The notes under the pieces were generated by a model. That model was given only the letters and a program-made list of their open reading frames with translations, did not search any database and was not told where the DNA came from. Position numbers and translations under genes: made by a program. Positions 1 to 13,074 of a DNA stretch of 64,000 bases are shown piece after piece (the stretch's first letter is position 1; each line of letters opens with the position of its first letter). Location: NCBI GenBank assembly GCA_017590115.1, contig JAGGNK010006559.1, forward strand, positions 10,680,162 to 10,744,161, given 5' to 3'. The DNA is from Montifringilla adamsi. Taxonomy: Eukaryota; Chordata; Aves; Passeriformes; Passeridae.

Positions 1-2741
1 TGGCAAAGTTCAAAGCCTTGCAAACCTGTATTTTGTGCATATTTTTTGGAAGCACTTCTGATTTTCACAGCTAAAATGTTTCATGTCATCTGTAAAACTC
101 TGAATATGATGGAAATTCAGATAATTTTCCCTCTTGAGTAATGGAATATGTTTCCCCCAGTTCATTCAGGGCTAAAGACTGGTATTCATTGTAAGAACTA
201 CTCGTCATTTTTATAGACTAGTACAGGGACAGGTGTCTGAGGTGAGATCATGGAGCCATTCTCTGTATGTATCAGTTCTGGCACTTGGTCACATGAAAAG
301 GAAAATGGTTGAATTAAAACTTAAGAGAAGTAATAGACCAAATGTTAGAGTGTGGGAGAAAAATAAAGGAATAAATGTTCTGGCACTCTGTGAAGCACCT
401 TGTCCTTTGGAAAGCTGTGAGAGACTTGAAGGTCAATGGAAAGCTGGCTGCTCGAATAATTGCTATGAGAAATGCTGAAGTGAAGAATGGGATGGGGAGA
501 TTTTGAAGAAAATATATATTACTAAAAGTAATAAATCCATTTTAATTGACTGCACAAAGCCAGGGAGAGTGGTGCAGAGATAGCAATCCAACAATGAGAG
601 GGAAGTGAACAAGCAAGCAAAGAGCACAGACATGGTCTGTTACTTCAGCTCGACTATACCTGGTAAAAAAAGTCTGTGCAGCAGGGCAGGTGCACATTAA
701 CAGAAAGCAAGGAGAGATTGTTCAGGTTTTTACACCCAAGTAAATTGCTCTCCAATAACACTACCTCATTTGTTCCAGCAGCTGGGAGATATTCACTTCT
801 GAGACATGGCCCAGGAGAGGCCAGCTCCAAAATAAGAAGAGCATGTGTTTGGAAGAGAGGGTTTCAGTAGCAGAGACCCTGATGAAGCTGGGGGATAGGC
901 ACTTAAGAGGGGAGAGACTGGAATTGAGGTCTCTGAAGCAGGTCCTTATTGGTCCTTGGGGGAGAAATCAAGAAGAAAGAATTGAGCTAGAGTATAAAAC
1001 AGTTGGGCTTGCTGTGGAGATTTGCACTAACCAAATTCCCCTTTTTAATGCAAGTGAAAAGTGAAATCTGGGTATCTTAAATTCAAATCAAAAGTTTAAA
1101 GGACTTTTTTTTTACTTTCTTTTGCTTTCACCATGCAATTCCTTGTTTCTTCCCTGACAATATAATCCACACATTTCAGAAGCAAGGAAGGTGTAAAAGA
1201 AAATTAATATTTGTGAAACCATCTGTGTGAAATATATTTGTGTGATGACCATTACAGGAGAATCTTGAGAAGTCAGGTCATACCATTAAATCAGAAAAAC
1301 ATTATGAATTTATGACAGTCAAACAAATTTATGAAGCCTCTACTTAGCAGAATGGTATTCACCATTTATTCTGACTGTGGTGAAAAATAGTTATGGAAAA
1401 TCAAATGCAATCATATATTTATGACAATGTGTATCATAATAAGTGTAGAATAGGTACCAATAAGCATAAAGATATTTATTTGTCATAAGACACAGGGTAG
1501 GAAGGCCATAAATCAGACCCAGTGGGGTCCACTGCCGTAAACAACAGGAAAATGGTAAACTAGGCCTATGGAACTAGCAGTCAAACTTTGAGATCTTCCT
1601 ATCTTAGCCTTCAGCACTTGACTCTGCATTTGTATTTTTTCCAATAGTTTGTGCATCTGTTTTCACTATTCAAGTGTAGAAAGTAGGTATACTACATAAA
1701 TAATGCAAGTTCATGATGAAAGTTAAAGACCTAATTATCTAGACTGCAGTTTACAACATTAGTAAAAAAATACGTTGTGTGAGGATTTATTTTTTTTCCT
1801 AATGACAACATTTTCCCCTGAAGCTACACTGAATTATGTGTCTGTGTTGCTGGGGAATGTTTACCATATTGCTGTGGAAATGGGAAGAGGTGTGGCCCCT
1901 TCTGCAGTTGCTACAAAAGGAAGCAGACAGGTACAAACAGGAGGTTATGGTGTATGAGGGAGGGCCAACAGGTTTGTCTCTGTAATTTGTTTTCCCTTAA
2001 TAAAGAGAGATGAAATATCATAAGTCTTATGAGTACTAAGTTTCATTTAAGGTTATGGTTTACTTGGAGTAAGGGAGGCTTTGCAATGTAAATAAAGGGC
2101 AATTTATTATTAAAATTAGCACAAAACCATCTAATTTTTACTTCTTCATAGAGGGAAATTTGAAATTCAAATCACTGGCTGATGAAGGTTATTAAAAATG
2201 CATTAGAGTTGAAAATGTAGCTGTATGTAAGTGTCATAATAGATACTCAAAATTAATTTATCCCAAATGACAATTAAGCTAAAAGAATTTTCAAATTATC
2301 AGCTAACAAATTTCAGTTAATTTTAGAAACAAATAAACTGAAAATGTTTCAAAAAATTTGCAAAAAATCAAATCTATTTTAAAATACTCCTTAAAGAAGG
2401 GTTACATTTCTGTTTGGAATCATTCCTTTTCTTCTTGTGCACATTACTTCACTCGCAATTTTCTTTTACCTCAGTTTCTCTCTATCACATTTTTCTCTCT
2501 TTGACCTTTTTCTCCCAGAGATGTCTGGACCACTTTGAGTGTATGTGTACACACACGTGTACAGACATGGTCTGAATTTAGATTAAACTAAACTCATTTT
2601 CCCTCTATACCTGGTAGTTTGTCATGTAGTTGATGCATTTTTCTGATGAGGATCTCATAGGTAGACTGGTGATGTTAATACTTCCTCAAGAATATCTGAA
2701 ATGGCTCTAATATATATCTTTACATTTAAGAACAGCACCAA

Positions 2742-2759
2742 AATGCCAATTTTGGCATT
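2742..2759. repeat. Short perfect inverted repeat
   Basis: AATGCCAA, two T bases, then TTGGCATT: 8-bp perfect arms with a 2-bp centre. The loop is too short for a microRNA-type hairpin. The centre reads as a head-to-head pair of TTGGC/GCCAA half sites, but the NFI spacing of five bases is absent. Confidence 0.6.
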
Positions 2760-2861
2760 GTTGGATTGGGATGGGAGTTATTTTCTATAGACACTGAGGC
2801 ATATCTACAACCTTTAGAAATGAACAGAGGGGAAAGTTTTTCTAAATAATACCACTTTTGT

Positions 2862-2876
2862 GGTGTGTGTGTGTGT
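2862..2876. repeat. (TG)n microsatellite, short
   Basis: About seven TG units. A second, looser TG/CA-rich stretch follows at about 2930-3040. Confidence 0.8.
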
Positions 2877-5671
2877 AACTACTAATGTTTTCTAAAAACA
2901 AGACAAGCCAGGAACTGTCAGCTAGTGGATAATGTCTGTGGTCATGCTTGTAGACGTACACACATGGGCTTGCACCCTTGTGTGTCCATGGCCAGCAGTG
3001 TGCCCGAGCCCCCAGCTGAGTCCTGTGCTTGTGTGTGTATCTCTCCCCTTTGGCATCATAAGGTGAGAAAGCCAAGGATAAGGACTGCAAAGACAAAGAT
3101 GTCTCTTTTCCTGGCTAATGTAATTTATTTTTTTTGACTAAACCTCTTGATAGTTCAGCAGATACTCAGCATTTTAGAGGTCTTTAAAATCTGCATCATG
3201 AGTTTATTCTCAGCTGTGATTTTTTTTCCTCTGTGAGTGTTATGTTAGAGGTAAGCCAGCCTTTGTCACCTGCTTCTGACCCCAGCCTCCCCCATGGTTT
3301 CAAGATCTGGCTAAAGAGAGCTACAGCTGAAAGTAAAGGCTTTCACAGGTTGAAACAGATAGGAAGAGGAATTACACCTGGGGCTCGGCCACTGGCATCC
3401 TGTACAGCATAGATACAGGCATAATAATTGATGTGCATGGAAAGCCTGCGGTTACTTGGATCCTCCAACACTCCTGACCCAGTTTGTCAATGCAGTGAGA
3501 GATTTTGTGGTTAGGGTTTTAACTTGCAGTTCAGCAGGAAGAATTATATATACACATCACTTACTGCGTTCAAGTGATTACTGCGTGTAAGTGATTTGTT
3601 TTCAAATTTAGTCTGTGTTAATAAACACTTATTTTTAATTGAGCTGATCTAACAAGATAATTTTGGGAACTAATGCAAGTCAGCTGATTTAAGTAAACTG
3701 AGAGGAAAATTTAAAGGAAGTTTTGGAAAAGTACATTCCTCCTTTTCTTTCCACTCAAAGACCAGTAACATATTCCTTTTAATTAACCAATATCTTTGGG
3801 TCAAAAATAGAACAGATCTGGACATAGTCGTGTACTTTGGGAATGTTAAAAGTGAAAACTCTGAAAACTGGAAACTGCTTCTAACCGTCCAGTGTATTTT
3901 AGTCACCCCACAAGGATGTTAGCACTCATCTAATGATCTAGTATTCATAGTGAAATATTGCATAAATATGGCTTGCATGCATACTAACTCTAGCAGGAAG
4001 TTTGATATTGAAAGCATTTTTTTAAATTGCAGCTGAAATTTGAAAGGATAATTGTGAAACCTATTTTATTTCAGTTGTGAATCATCTTCCTCCTCTGCCA
4101 TCTCTCTCTAGCATGATGCTATTTTTCAAGTGTGCACCTGGGTTGCAAATTAGAAAATTTGTGTTGTTTTAGTATTAAGGCATTAGTTTAAATTTTGTTA
4201 ACACTCAGTTTTACAGAAGGCTGTATTTTTCCCCTTTTATTTTAATGCATGCACAGTAGCCTGGTATTCAGATTGCTCTTCAAAATGAAAGGTTAGATTG
4301 GAAAACATATTTCAAAGGTTCTTTAGGATAGCAAGGAAATGGGATTGAGGAGAACTGGGATTTTTGTTCTGCCAATGGCTGTCTGTACAATTACCCCATG
4401 AAGTGTGAATGGATTTTTTTTCAGTATGTATTTAAAAATCCTAATTAAAATGTTTGTTACGGGAATAGGTCCATGTGCACATGAACTGATCAGATTTCAA
4501 CTATCGCTTTCAAACACGAGGCTACCAGCCAGAACCAGAATAATCCCAGTGGGCTGGTTGATTTTATGGGTTAGGCAGCAGCTCAATCCTAACACTATTA
4601 CAGCAGCATGGCTTGAGAGAAAGTAACTTGGCTTGGAAAAATCCCTACGTCTTTGCCTAGTAAAGGCAGCTGATATGACTTTAATACACTTACCCTGCAG
4701 TGGTAGGTTTGATTTACCAACATTGTCAACCAATTCAGCATTTAAAGTAGCATAACAAAAGCTAGTCGAGGAAGATTGTTTTCCATCCTTAATTTTTTTA
4801 GAGTTCATTGAGACAAAATTAAGAGTTTGTAACTGCTTATGTGGTAAGTGATCAGTTATAGCACACCATTAAACTGGGTACCCAAGTTGTAGCCCATATG
4901 AAAGTCAGATACTTCTAATACTTAGAAAGAGTTAAGACTTAAAAAATGGAGAGAAGTTTTCTTTATACCCTTTAAAATTTTGAGCCTGCTTTGCCCTTCT
5001 GCTAATCTTAATCTCAACTCCATGAGCTTTATTCTAACTGCATTTTCCCCCTCCTCTGCTCCAGTTATAGTAGAGGAAGGTGAGTAGATGATTTTCATTA
5101 GTGCACTGGAGTTTGGCCAGTGGTCAACCCACTACAGTTGTAAATAGTACTAATTTTTATTTCTCTTCCATTTATTTAAATTTTGAGAAATTAAAATCAT
5201 TTTATTTTGTATTCAGTCTAAATTTGCATCATGTCATCTAGGTTTTCTAAAAATGCTGGAAAATTCAAACATGCATTTTTTTAAATCTCAATTTTATCTG
5301 GAGGATAAGAAGGAATTATTCATTATCCTTCTACTATCAGATCTACACATATTTCTTCCCATCAAAGTTTTCTTTTTTGCCCTGACATTACTCCCTTATA
5401 CTTAGCCTGATTTATTTTAAATATATTCATTAATTCTGCCCAGTTTTGGTGGGTTTTTTTAATTATTTTTATGATGTACATTTTTCAGTTAACAGACAAG
5501 ATTCTTACTGTTGTTATAGGCGTGGTTTCCTTTTAGTACTTAGAGGAATGAACATATACTTGGTAGAAGTTTCTTAAACACTTACTCCTCTGAAATAGCA
5601 GCTGGAGACCTTGCCCTAGAGGCGTAATGTGGAGGTTGATATGCCATTCTTTGGCAATACTCCTGGAGAGT

Positions 5672-5688
5672 GTTGTTACCATAACAAC
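5672..5688. promoter_or_regulatory. Palindromic X-box-like motif (candidate RFX site)
   Basis: GTTGTTACCATAACAAC has 7-bp perfect arms around a 3-bp centre. The inner GTTACCATAACAAC resembles the RFX X-box (GTTGCCATGGCAAC) with three differences. Another inverted repeat, TGCCA-N5-TGGCA, lies 30 bp upstream at 5642-5656. Function is inferred from motif shape only. Confidence 0.3.
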
Positions 5689-6094
5689 TCATTTTCCAAG
5701 GGTAAATCCACATGCAGAGATGGGGAAAACTCTTCTTTTCTCTTGCTGAATTGTTTTTGCTCTTTTATGATCCATTCTTTCACTTCTCTGATCTTGGGAT
5801 TTCTCTTCTCCTTTATTATGCTTCTCTTGTAATCTTATGCTTTAAGATTTGTTATTCTTTCATTAAATAGGTTTTTTTTTCCTTTTTTTCTGCCTCTTAG
5901 TACATTTTAACTTTAAGTCCCATTCTCCAGTCTTTTGCATCTCCTTGTCCTATTGGTGGTTTTGTGCAATATATGCTGATGTCATGGAAATGTGTTTCAT
6001 CTTATATACTCTGAATGACCTAATACCATAAGGGTTAGCCCAAACCCACAGAGATCCAAATATCCTTGCAGGTCTGTTAGCATCCCTTTCTTAG

Positions 6095-6619
6095 ACTTAG
6101 AAGTTATTTCTTATGAAGGGTTTTCTTGTCCAACTCCTGCTCACAGCAGAGCCGCCTCTGAGGTCCAAGGTCTGAGCAAACAGGGCTGCACGGGGCAATG
6201 TCCAGTTGAGTGTCCAAGGATGGAGATTGCAGAGCCTCACTGGGCTGCCTGTCCCACTGCTGGACTGTCTTCATGGTGGGAACATCCTTTCTCATATGGA
6301 GCCTGAAATCTCTTGTCTCAGTTTATGCCCATTGTTCATCTTCCTGCCCCCAGGCACAGCTCTGAAGAGGCCGGCTCTGTCTCCCTGGTAATCTCCCTGC
6401 TGGCACTGGGGGGATTGCAGTCAGATGCTCCCAATGCCATCCCTCCTGCAGGATGGAGCAGCTACTTCCTTCAACCTCTACACCCCACAGGGAAAGAGGT
6501 TCAGCTCTGGCTGTCCTGGGGACCCTCTGCTGAACTCACTTTGTCACTGGAGTCACTTTTTCATTGGAGTCCCAAAACTGGGCAGGATATTATAGATGTG
6601 ATCTAATGAATGCTGAGAG

Positions 6620-6651
<32 letters not shown>

Positions 6652-6785
6652 ACTTCCCTTGATTTATGGCCTGTGCTTCTGTTAATGCAGCCATTTCCCC
6701 AGTCTCAAAGGTCTTTGTCCTTTTCAGACAGCACACTGCCTTTTCTTAAGAGCTTAAATCACATCCAGCTCCATCCAAAGCTGTA
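6095..6785 (-). mobile_element. CR1 LINE relic, 3' body, antisense to DOK6
   Basis: Read on the minus strand this follows the avian CR1 3' body. Recognisable plus-strand landmarks are GCAGAGCCTCACTGGGCTGC, CTGTCCCACTGCTGGACTG, GGCTCTGTCTCCCTGG, CCCAAAACTGGGCAGGATAT and CACTTCCCTTGATTTATGGCC. These correspond to well-known complements of CR1 ORF2 3' sequence. It is diverged, has no useful reading frame, and is interrupted by a 29-A tract. The short open frames on both strands here are by-products of the relic. Edges are approximate, because the right side fades into unmatched sequence after about 6785. Confidence 0.85.
6620..6648. repeat. A29 homopolymer inside the CR1 relic
   Basis: Twenty-nine A residues lie between two parts of the antisense CR1, where related copies carry a short purine-rich stretch. 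CR1 continues on both sides, so this is more likely slippage expansion than the poly(A) tail of a new insertion. Confidence 0.85.
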
Positions 6786-9700
6786 ACAAAACTTCTACTC
6801 TGTGGCAATTGGATTTAGCAATGTCAAAGGAGCCACTGCTAGCTGCAGATAGTGTCACTGAAAGCTGAGCTAGAGGCAGGTGTTTAGATGCTTTGAGATC
6901 CTGTCTGTGGTCCTCTGATCTGTACTGAGCCAACATCTTGTGTTCTCCCTTTGCAGACTGGAAGCAGCATATTGGTGCCTCCTTTGTCCTTTTCTTGCTG
7001 TGATAGTTGACATGGCCCTTGCTTTTTATATCACTCTCTTATTGTTGCCATGCTGTTTCTGGTTTGGGGTGGTTCTTCACTGTCTGGGCATCCCTCACTG
7101 GAGTCCCTGCTCCTTGCCCCTGTGTTGGCTCTTGCTCTGTCACATTACTGCTTGAGTGGTCTTACACAACAGATGGTCGTATGTGGGCCATTATTAAGAA
7201 ATAAGAGGATAAATGATTGCATTTTATAGCATTCTCTTCCGCTTCTATTTTTTCTGGTTAGGACTTAAATGACAGGAAGGTAGTGTGCAATGTAAAACAG
7301 AAATCCATTTATGTAAATTCAGACCTTTTCTTCTGCCCAGGCAATTTCCAGGACTCTGCACAGTGGAAATAACATTCAGTAGATGGAATTGCAGATCATT
7401 TCCCTCCCAGTTTCATATGGGAGGCACATGTCTGGAAGAATTCAAATAAGACATAACCTAGAATGGGGAACTTAAGGTTTTATTCATGATTTTTGTGGTT
7501 TTCATATTTTTTGGACCTCCTTTCTTATTTACAGTGGAATTGTAATTTTTGTAGAGAAGCGAATATAATAAGTGATTTGGAAGTAACATTTCTGTAATTG
7601 TTGAAGAGTTATCTATTTAAATGTACAATTTGACCACCAGACCCCACAGTGTGTTATATATGTACAGTCCTTACATGCCCATGTAATACAAAAGGAAATC
7701 CTACATTTTCAGCTGCATGACTAGAACAGATTTTTAGTACAAGAAGCAAATAAAAAATATCCAGTGTTTGTCAATAGTGAAGTGTTGTAGATTAAAGAGA
7801 AAGTGTATTGAATTGTTCCTAAAATCCTTCCTCTTTGAAAGAAATAAATATAGTTCCAACTAAAGTAATCAGAAAAGAGGAAAAACACATTTACTCTGAA
7901 GCAATGCATTTCAGTTAAGATGAGCCTTTGTTTAAATTTAGTGTCTTTTGGACTTTAAAAGCTTTTCACATCTAATAATATAACTAAGATACTGAAATAA
8001 TAACAAAACACCCAAACATTTTAAAGGATAGATGTTTTAAGATGCATTGACAGTAACAGTTTCATAATATAAAATATTTTGCTGTATAATGAATTTGTGA
8101 TCTTGTAATTATTTCCTGTTATTTACCTGGGTAACAAATGCTCTTTTAAAAAGAAGACTTAAGGTTGATAGGCAAGGGCTAAAGTGTTTTTAGAGAGACC
8201 AGAAGTTTGTTATTAGAAATCTATTATCTGATCTTTTCTGACTAGACAGATGCAACTGACCTGGGTGTGCTTTTCAGAGATTTTATTTTCCATATAACAG
8301 TCCTAAATAATTTCCTTGATCATCAGCCTATACTTGTGTATCCTGCTATGGCTACCTGCCACTGAAGGCTTTCTTATATTAGTAGTTTTCCTGAACTTGA
8401 ATTATTTACTAGATATCTGCAGCATGGCTTTACTGGAATTAAATTGCAGTTGGTGTAGCTAGAGACAAGTGGAGTTAGACTTCTGCAATCTATCAGGATG
8501 CTTTTCTGATGGTTTCCTAGTCTCTTGGCACAGACATGCAATAAAACTGAAACAGACCAATCATTTAGTGTTGCTTGTAGCTCAGTCCCCTGGCATCTGA
8601 CAATGCTTATGCATTCTGGTAGGGAGCAGGGAATTGAAGGAATTTGGTATTAGTGTCAAATTTAGGATCCTCATGCAGAAAGGTGACTTCAAGTTTCTGT
8701 GAACCTCTCAAGCTAAATATTAGTATCATAAAACTTCAAGGAAATGAAGATTTATTTTTTATTTTTTTTCAAAGTGGGGGCACAAGCTAAATACTTCCTC
8801 TGATCCTCGTGTTTTTTTGGCCATATAGCATGAGATTTGTTAACTGTTGATTCCTTCAGAGGAGTCCTTCTGAGTTTCTTCTCTTGTTTTTAAGGTTGAT
8901 GCACTGCTCTGTGTTGGGGTTGTTTTCTTTTGTTTGTTTGGGGTTTTTTTGTTATTTTTTGATGGTTGATCTATCCATATGTGGCTAGACAGTATTTACT
9001 AGATGTTGATAGTTATGGGCTTTATTATTCCTATGTAACATTTACTAAAAGAAGCAAGTGAAAGCTCTGAATGTGTTTTTTTCAAGACGAGATGTTACAC
9101 CAATGCAAAACAAGTTAAAGTTTTGGGCTTATCTCCAGACCAAGATAAAGAAAAACAATAAGGATGAGAGGAAGTGCGTTGCATTACTTGAATCAATATT
9201 TAGATGATTCATGAGTGGTCAAGATACATGAGCAATAGAGTCACAAAACTCATTATAGGATCTTTCGCCTTCTTTTCAGTGCTTGATGTATCTGTAAAAA
9301 CGTATTGCATTTTGGTGAACAATCCAAACATCCAAAAAAATTTGTTTCCAGATCAAGTGCATTTTTTTTCATCTGTGCTTAAAGGTAATCTTTGAGATGA
9401 AGCAAATTCCTGCGTGTCAGAAGAGCCAAGTTACAGTAACCAACACTGATGTGTAGCCTTGAGACCCTGATGCAAGTCTAGCCTAGTATAATTTTGCAGG
9501 ACTGAGATTATGCCTTTACCAGTCCTAGAAATTATCCTACCTAGCAGCCCTTCAAGGCTATGTCCTCTTTATCAAATATTAATGAGAAGTAGAGGACTTG
9601 GATGTCTCTGATACAGCGATGTCAAGCCCCATCCCACCTCCACCAAGAAAGAAAAAAAACTGTATAATAGATTTTAAAAAATCTAAAAGAAATAAAGAAA

Positions 9701-10780
9701 CCTTGGCAAATTTTGGCAACATGTAAGCTTAGTAACTCTTCCACATCTTTTCATCAATCAGTGTTAAATTGTCTTTCTAGAGAAAAAGCAAAACTGGTTT
9801 TAAAGACTGATTAAAAAAATAAAAATGAAGAAGTAGGAAAAAAAAACAAACTAGGAAATGTATGTGTGGGCTGCTGAGTGATGGACATATGAAGCAGGAA
9901 TTATTGATGAGGAGTAGGAGAACTGAGAAATGGTCCAGGTGCCACGTCCCTAGCACATACCACACTGAGCAGCATATGGAGAACAGCACTAAATGTCTAG
10001 TAAAGAAAAGAAAGTCTAAGTTAACATGCTAATGGTACTGAAAATTTGTATACTACATAATCATAGCTTAATAAAAAAGGATTTATTTCACCTACTGGAA
10101 TAAATCAAAGGATAAAAACTTAGAAAAAATCTCTTTGCAAGTTTGCTCACTAAGGAGGCAATATTAGGCATTTTATTAATTTTTGAAATTATTTTTGTTC
10201 TAGAGAGTTACAAATGGGGGAAATAGGAAAACTGATTTTCAAAGTTTTTGTTGCTTTGAGTTGTTTTCAGTGTTAACAAGGTTTTAGGTGAAGTAGAATC
10301 CCATAACGGGAAAATGCTCTTTTCTACTTTTTCCTTTTTCGTTTTTTGGAACGTCTAGGTAAGACTCTTACATATGTAATAGCACAGAAATTTTTTCTTT
10401 TTAACATTTGTCTTACTGATGCAAGGTTATCAATGGTCTAGGTAGTTTCAGAATGATATTTTGTTGTTGTGAAGAACAAAAATATTTTCAATGTATTAGA
10501 CTGAATTTTGTAAACAAGTCCATTATAATACCACAGGGAGCAAATCTTGGTATAATGTTCCTTGCTTAAAAAAGTAGATTTACCTAATGTACTACTCATA
10601 AAAATGGGGACTTTTTTGTACTTTAAAAAATTTTATTAGTCTTTTAAAATATTCTTAAAATCTTCTAGGTGATGCTTTAAATTATTTCAAAATAGCATGA
10701 TTTTTATAAGTTTTCTATTTGCATTTTCAGTATCTTTGATACTTTTCCCCTTTTAAAAATGCTTATTTATTTTTGTGGGG

Positions 10781-10820
10781 TTTTTTTTGGTTTTTTTTTT
10801 TTTTTTTTTTGGTTTTTTTT
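10781..10820. repeat. Poly(T) tract with GG interruptions
   Basis: T runs of 8, 20 and 8 bases are separated by GG. Low-complexity sequence. Confidence 0.85.
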
Positions 10821-12604
10821 AATAATAGATAAAATTTAAGCCACAGTTTTATAAATCCCTGAGATAAAGCAATCAGGTTGCCAAGGCAAAGTTCGTCTTT
10901 TCCTTCATACAAGATAATATACTCTCAGGTGTTTTTTTAATTGCACATGTTCAGCAAGTAGAGAAATGACTCATGCTTAATTGGCATTAAATCCAGAATT
11001 CAGAATTTCATTAACTTAATTCTCTATCAATGGGAGGATAGACTTTCACAGTTTTGCCTCTATCTTTCTACTCTGAGCGTGGAGAGAAGCATACAGTACA
11101 ATTTGAAAAAATGAACATTGAAGCAAATATTCATCTCTATTTGATATTGAAAATTATATAAGCAATAGAAATACTGAGGGGCTTATTTGATAATATGGCC
11201 TTTCTAGCTGTTAGTGTAAATTTGTGTTCCTGAAATGTTCTCATTTCTTTTTCTGTTAGTTTGCCCAGTAAAATTTTACTTCCTAAAATTCTTATAAATT
11301 CCCTATGTCCTCAAAATGTTGTAGCTAAAATTATTTCCTTCAATTCTTGTAAAGCAAAGCATTCCAATGAGAAATATATGATTTTTTGAAAAAAAGGCTT
11401 AACCAGCAGAAATGCTTTGGCCACACATGTTAAACCACTAAAGTATTTGATGAGGATATAAGTGTCTCACAGTACCCTTTTAGTAGTTTCAAACATGGCC
11501 CATTTTTTATGGCAAGGTAAGATATGATTTTTTATGGAAAAGGTGACTGACTTTTTATGGAAAGGTGGGATAGACAAGAGGGATATGATTTCTGTGTAAT
11601 ACTACAGATGGCTGAAGAAGTTTGTCTTAAAGAAAGAAGGTGAAAGTCAGGGAGTTTGGAAGAGGCAATTCATGTAACTTTGTCACATTGGAGTTATAAG
11701 AAGTTCTGTGCTGTCTAGGGAGGTCCTGTGATTTCAGAGTCAAAGGAAAATCGAAATGTGTTTAAAACAAATACCTTTTTTTTCCTGCATGGAGACTATA
11801 TTTCTTCACTTGCCTTGTATGTTGTTCAACTTATTCTCTCATATGGGTACTAAAAAGCAGCACATAAGAATTTGGCAGTGTTTTCATTGTCTCTTTCAGA
11901 CATTAAATTCCCACCAGCAAATAAAAAGAATTCTGTTGTATGTACATTTTTTGCTGACAGTATTCTTAATTGTGTGATGAATGTTGCATATGTGACTATA
12001 TTAAACAAGGCAGGATTAATGTACTGGTCAATAAGAGGACTCAAAAAACCATCTTTACATATAGCCATATGTGTGTACTCAGGTATGTTTGTATTTATGT
12101 TTCAAACATAAATTACTATCAAAATTTTGTAGCTTTAGTGCCAGGAATGTAAGATTTTTGGCTCTATTTATCATTATTATCTTTTCTTATAAGCATTGCA
12201 GGATCTTTCAGTAATCTGCAGCACTCAAGCATTAAGAAAAAAGAGTAGATCTCTACTATATAACAGAGACTAGAAGAAGGCTTAATATGCCTTGTTGTCA
12301 TTATTCAAAGCAATTCTATTTCCTTTTCTGCTATTCCAGAGAGAGAAATTTTTCCTTTTAAGTACAGCAAGGTTTAAGGCACTTTTATCTGCATGATGTG
12401 CAGTGTCACACATGCACACATGTGAAAATGTCACTTTTTATATAAATTGCTTGTGTAAGAATCACTGGAGCTTTTTCCTCCTATCAGTGTTTTCCCTTTC
12501 CTATTGCACCACCAGCTATTTTTAAAATTTTCTTTAATAATAATCTGAACATTTTTCTGTCCCAAATCATCTTAAATATTTTGCTCTTATATCTTTTTAT
12601 TTAG

Positions 12605-12682
12605 CAAGACTACTAGATCTGTACCCAGTCAAGACTATTAGATCTGTACCCTGTCTTTAGCAAGACTAGTAGATTTGTACCC
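12605..12682 (+). repeat. Three-copy direct repeat, 22-bp core
   Basis: CAAGACTACTAGATCTGTAC followed by CC occurs at 12605-12626, again with one change at 12630-12651, and again with two changes at 12661-12682. The copies are separated by 3 and 9 bp, so the period is irregular. It is a local minisatellite-like duplication. Confidence 0.85.
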
Positions 12683-13074
12683 CTGACTTTGGAGCCTTCT
12701 GTGTCTTCAAAATTCATTAATGACTTATGGATTTGGTCTTGTTCCCTCAGGTTTTGAATTCTAGAGTCTGCTCTCTCCTCTGCCTACTAATGCTTTCTTT
12801 CCTCTCTTTTGGGGGATTTCCTGGAGATTACAAGAGCCCTCTCACACATTAGTTCATTTTCATGCATGGATCAAGGAAAATCAACAGATATTTCAGCAAC
12901 TACTTTAATGGGACAGGGATGTTTGTGTTATTCAGCCCTTCTCTTTCCCCCAAACCAAAAAGTAGTGAAATATGTGGATTCTTACAAAGCCCTGAAAATG
13001 CATGACTAAAGTTAAAATTATAAGGGATTAGGAACCAAATGGTGAGGAAATGCACCTCTGTCCAAAAAAAGGTC

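Larger units (their letters stand above)
1..6090. other. DOK6 intron 2 (3' part), unique AT-rich sequence
   Basis: No exon and no repeat that I can name. I looked for the preceding DOK6 exon (the FRRCWLVF to FRNFHK region) and did not see it, so the intron assignment is inferred from the exon order. Small items inside are a TG run at 2862-2876, a perfect inverted repeat at 2742-2759, a GC-richer patch with a TATAAAA at about 650-1060, another GC-richer patch at 3240-3480, and a palindromic X-box-like motif at 5672-5688. Confidence 0.6.
6786..13070. other. DOK6 intron 2, mostly unique AT-rich sequence
   Basis: No exon seen. A GC-richer patch at 6940-7160 directly follows the CR1 relic and may be more of the same element, but I could not align it by eye. 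T/G-rich low-complexity runs occur near 8925-8960 and 10781-10820, and a three-copy short repeat is at 12605-12682. Confidence 0.55.

Noticed and set aside
2742..2759. Inverted repeat as a microRNA precursor
   Set aside because: The arms are only 8 bp and the loop 2 bp, far too short for a Drosha/Dicer substrate.
5642..5656. TGCCA-N5-TGGCA as an NFI site
   Set aside because: NFI needs TTGGC-N5-GCCAA; here the half sites point the opposite way.
6104..6606. Overlapping open frames of 61 to 97 codons on both strands
   Set aside because: They lie inside the antisense CR1 relic, away from its coding strand logic and broken by indels.
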